Shown: piece by piece, positions 62,728 through 64,000 of the stretch
Layout: every line of letters starts with the position of its first letter
How positions within the stretch are numbered: position 1 is the first letter of the stretch
Assembly (NCBI RefSeq): GCF_014172375.1
Contig: NZ_WNXD01000001.1
Coordinates: 496,001-560,000 of the forward strand
Reading direction: 5' to 3'
Length of the DNA: 64,000 nucleotides
Source: Pedobacter planticolens
GTDB lineage: Bacteria; Bacteroidota; Bacteroidia; Sphingobacteriales; Sphingobacteriaceae
Program-made: the position numbers and the translations under genes
The notes under the pieces: model-generated
What the model saw: the letters and a program-made list of their open reading frames with translations, nothing else
Database searches by the model: none
Told to the model about the DNA's origin: nothing

Positions 62728-62759
62728 AAAGCGGCTTCCCATCCAGGTAGCCGCTTTTC
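62728..62759 (+). terminator. Rho-independent terminator after the CDP-alcohol transferase gene
   Basis: AAAGCGGCT pairs with AGCCGCTTTT around TCCCATCCAGGT, followed by CTT; the stem is GC-rich. Confidence 0.9.
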
Positions 62760-62813
62760 TTAAACCAAATATAAATGTGTATGAACAGGACAAATATAGA
62801 AAAATAAAATAAA

Positions 62814-62832
62814 GACTACTAATTTAGTCGTA
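62814..62832. promoter_or_regulatory. ACTACTAA-type palindrome
   Basis: GACTACTAATTTAGTCGTA: the GACTA...TAGTC arms make it the most symmetric copy of the motif found at 47971, 50655 and 58284. No recognisable gene starts just downstream, so its role here is unclear. Confidence 0.4.
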
Positions 62833-63086
62833 TTTATTTTAAAATAATTTCACTTAATTTTTTGATGGAGTTTTGTAAGAGCTGAAAGTTGTTTTTTGCA
62901 CCAACTTTGTTCATAAGCCTGATAGTAGCGAACACGAAATGAAATGGAGTAAAGCGAATAGCAGGGCTGATGTTGCCAAGAATTACTGGAGTTCACTTTC
63001 AAAAGATCCTCAATGTTAGTCTGAGTTTATCGAAGACTACTGTGCGGTTAAAATGTCCTTCGACAAGCTCAGGATGATAGGTTTAA

Positions 63087-64000
63087 CTAAGCATAATTAA
63101 ACACCAAAGAAAAAGTTGTTTGCTGATTTGGAATAGAATTTACTTCTAAACTACCACCATGCATTTTCATAATATTACGCGTAATCGTTAGGCCAATTCC
63201 AGATCCATTTTTGCGTGTGGTATAAAAAGGCACAAATATTTTCTCAATATTACTTGCTTCGATGCCGTTTCCATTATCAATTACATCAATGTATACTTTA
63301 TTGTGTGCTAAGCGATAAGTCACCTCAATAATGGGTTGCTCTACACTTTCAAGCGCATACATGCTATTGGTAATTAAGTTAATTAATGCTTGCTCCACTA
63401 ATTTAAAATCTATTTGTAGCGAAATTTTTGAGGAAGTTTGCAAAACCTGTAATTTAATATGTTTAGCACTTACCATCGGCTGCATTAGCACTTTTACATG
63501 CTGTAAGATTTCGCCAACACTATGCTGTTCTGCATTTGGAGTAGGTAATTCGGCAATTAATCGATAATCTTTTACGAAATCTAATAAACCTTCGGAGCGA
63601 CGTTTAATGGTTTGTAAAGCTGGTTTTAAATCTTCCAGATCTTCACTGTTTAAACTTGTTTTATCGCTAATCATTTGGTTAACGGTAGCAGAAAGTGAGC
63701 TGATAGGAGTGATAGAATTTAAAATTTCGTGAGAGATTACGCCAATCAAACGGTTCCAAGCTTCGGTTTCTTTTTGCTCAATTTCATCTTTAATATTTTG
63801 GAATGAAATGATAATATGATCAGCACCATAAAGATTAAGTGGAATAACTTCTATAGAAAGTTGAATAAATTTGTCTTGTATTTTTAGTTCGAGAAAACGT
63901 TTTCCGCCTGTATATATTTTTTCTATTTCTTGAGCGAAAATTGGTAAATGTTGCTCAAATCTATGCCAGTAACTATATGCAGGAACATTTAATAAATTAC
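63087..64000 (-). CDS. PAS-containing NtrY-like histidine kinase (5' end outside window)
   Basis: The frame is open to the window end at 64000; about 304 C-terminal residues are seen. A PAS-like region (YSYWHRFEQHLPIFAQEIEK... LELKIQDKFIQLSIEVIPLN) is followed by the NtrY/NtrB-type H-box GVISHEILNSITPISSL, then HATPase motifs NLITNSMYALE, DNGNGI and GSGIGLTI. Kinases of this type usually phosphorylate sigma54-dependent regulators. Its partner is probably beyond the window. The internal TTG at 63749 is not the start. Confidence 0.9.
   Translation of the reverse strand, partial: NLLNVPAYSYWHRFEQHLPIFAQEIEKIYTGGKRFLELKIQDKFIQLSIEVIPLNLYGADHIIISFQNIKDEIEQKETEAWNRLIGVISHEILNSITPISSLSATVNQMISDKTSLNSEDLEDLKPALQTIKRRSEGLLDFVKDYRLIAELPTPNAEQHSVGEILQHVKVLMQPMVSAKHIKLQVLQTSSKISLQIDFKLVEQALINLITNSMYALESVEQPIIEVTYRLAHNKVYIDVIDNGNGIEASNIEKIFVPFYTTRKNGSGIGLTITRNIMKMHGGSLEVNSIPNQQTTFSLVFNYA

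Larger units (their letters stand above)
62715..63086. other. Intergenic region with terminator, ACTACTAA motif and REP-like element
   Basis: No gene seen. It holds a terminator (62728-62759; see separate entry), a fourth ACTACTAA-type palindrome GACTACTAATTTAGTC (62814-62829) and a TCCTTCGACAAGCTCAGGATGA element (63056-63077). The stretch 62880-63050 has no recognised content. Confidence 0.7.

Overview
This is an AT-rich, gene-dense chromosomal window from a member of the Bacteroidota, most likely a Pedobacter-like Sphingobacteriaceae. That placement is inferred from several signs: promoters with the TAnnTTTG -7 element instead of sigma70 boxes, little Shine-Dalgarno usage, NtrC/NtrY-type and coiled-coil histidine kinases, a kdp locus with a short KdpD, a GT4/GH130 pair, and clusters of short palindromic intergenic repeats (CGTCATTGCGAGG..., CATCCTGAGC...GTCGAAGGATC). 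There are no rRNAs, intact insertion sequences, prophage or CRISPR arrays. One tRNA-Leu(CAA) is present.

Layout. 1-6.3 kb: end of a glycosyltransferase, a six-TM protein, a GH3-like protein, dxr, rseP, hscB and a DUF3817-like protein. 6.4-16.7 kb: a potassium locus made of a sigma54-dependent regulator, a tiny TM peptide, kdpF, kdpA, kdpB, kdpC, a beta-barrel porin, a KdpD lacking its kinase part, and a separate HAMP/PAS histidine kinase. 16.7-19.3 kb: a divergent two-component module with two uncharacterised genes. 19.3-21.5 kb: repeats, an M15-like protein missing zinc ligands, and a decayed LytTR gene. 21.5-25 kb: three phosphorelay genes, including a kinase with nine 21-residue coiled-coil repeats. 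25-39.4 kb: assorted genes (Na+/H+ antiporter, DsrE-like, esterase, tRNA-Leu, GT4 and GH130, secreted caspase-TPR protein, AraC/DJ-1 regulator, VOC protein, C-terminally anchored protein, lipoprotein) and a 21-bp minisatellite. 39.8-47.8 kb: Xaa-Pro aminopeptidase, AraC regulator and a complete trans-4-hydroxy-L-proline catabolic set. 48-59.1 kb: hydrolase, fatty-acid-hydroxylase-like protein, Rrf2 regulator and an assimilatory sulfate reduction/siroheme operon containing two unusual fusions. 59.3-62.7 kb: glgA, glgC and a CDP-alcohol phosphatidyltransferase. The window ends inside an NtrY-like kinase gene.

How the genes work together. Sulfate is activated by CysDN, reduced by an APS-type CysH and then by a ferredoxin-type siroheme sulfite reductase that carries a C-terminal HEPN-like domain. 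Siroheme is supplied by two SUMT paralogues and by a precorrin-2 dehydrogenase fused to a TauE/SafE transporter. A shared ACTACTAA-type motif sits at the -33 position of both promoters in this region, and an Rrf2 gene lies just upstream. In the hydroxyproline cluster, epimerase, D-hydroxyproline dehydrogenase, DapA-like deaminase and dioxovalerate dehydrogenase form a path to 2-oxoglutarate. In the kdp locus, a sigma54-like promoter just downstream of the NtrC-type regulator gene suggests sigma54 control in place of KdpE.
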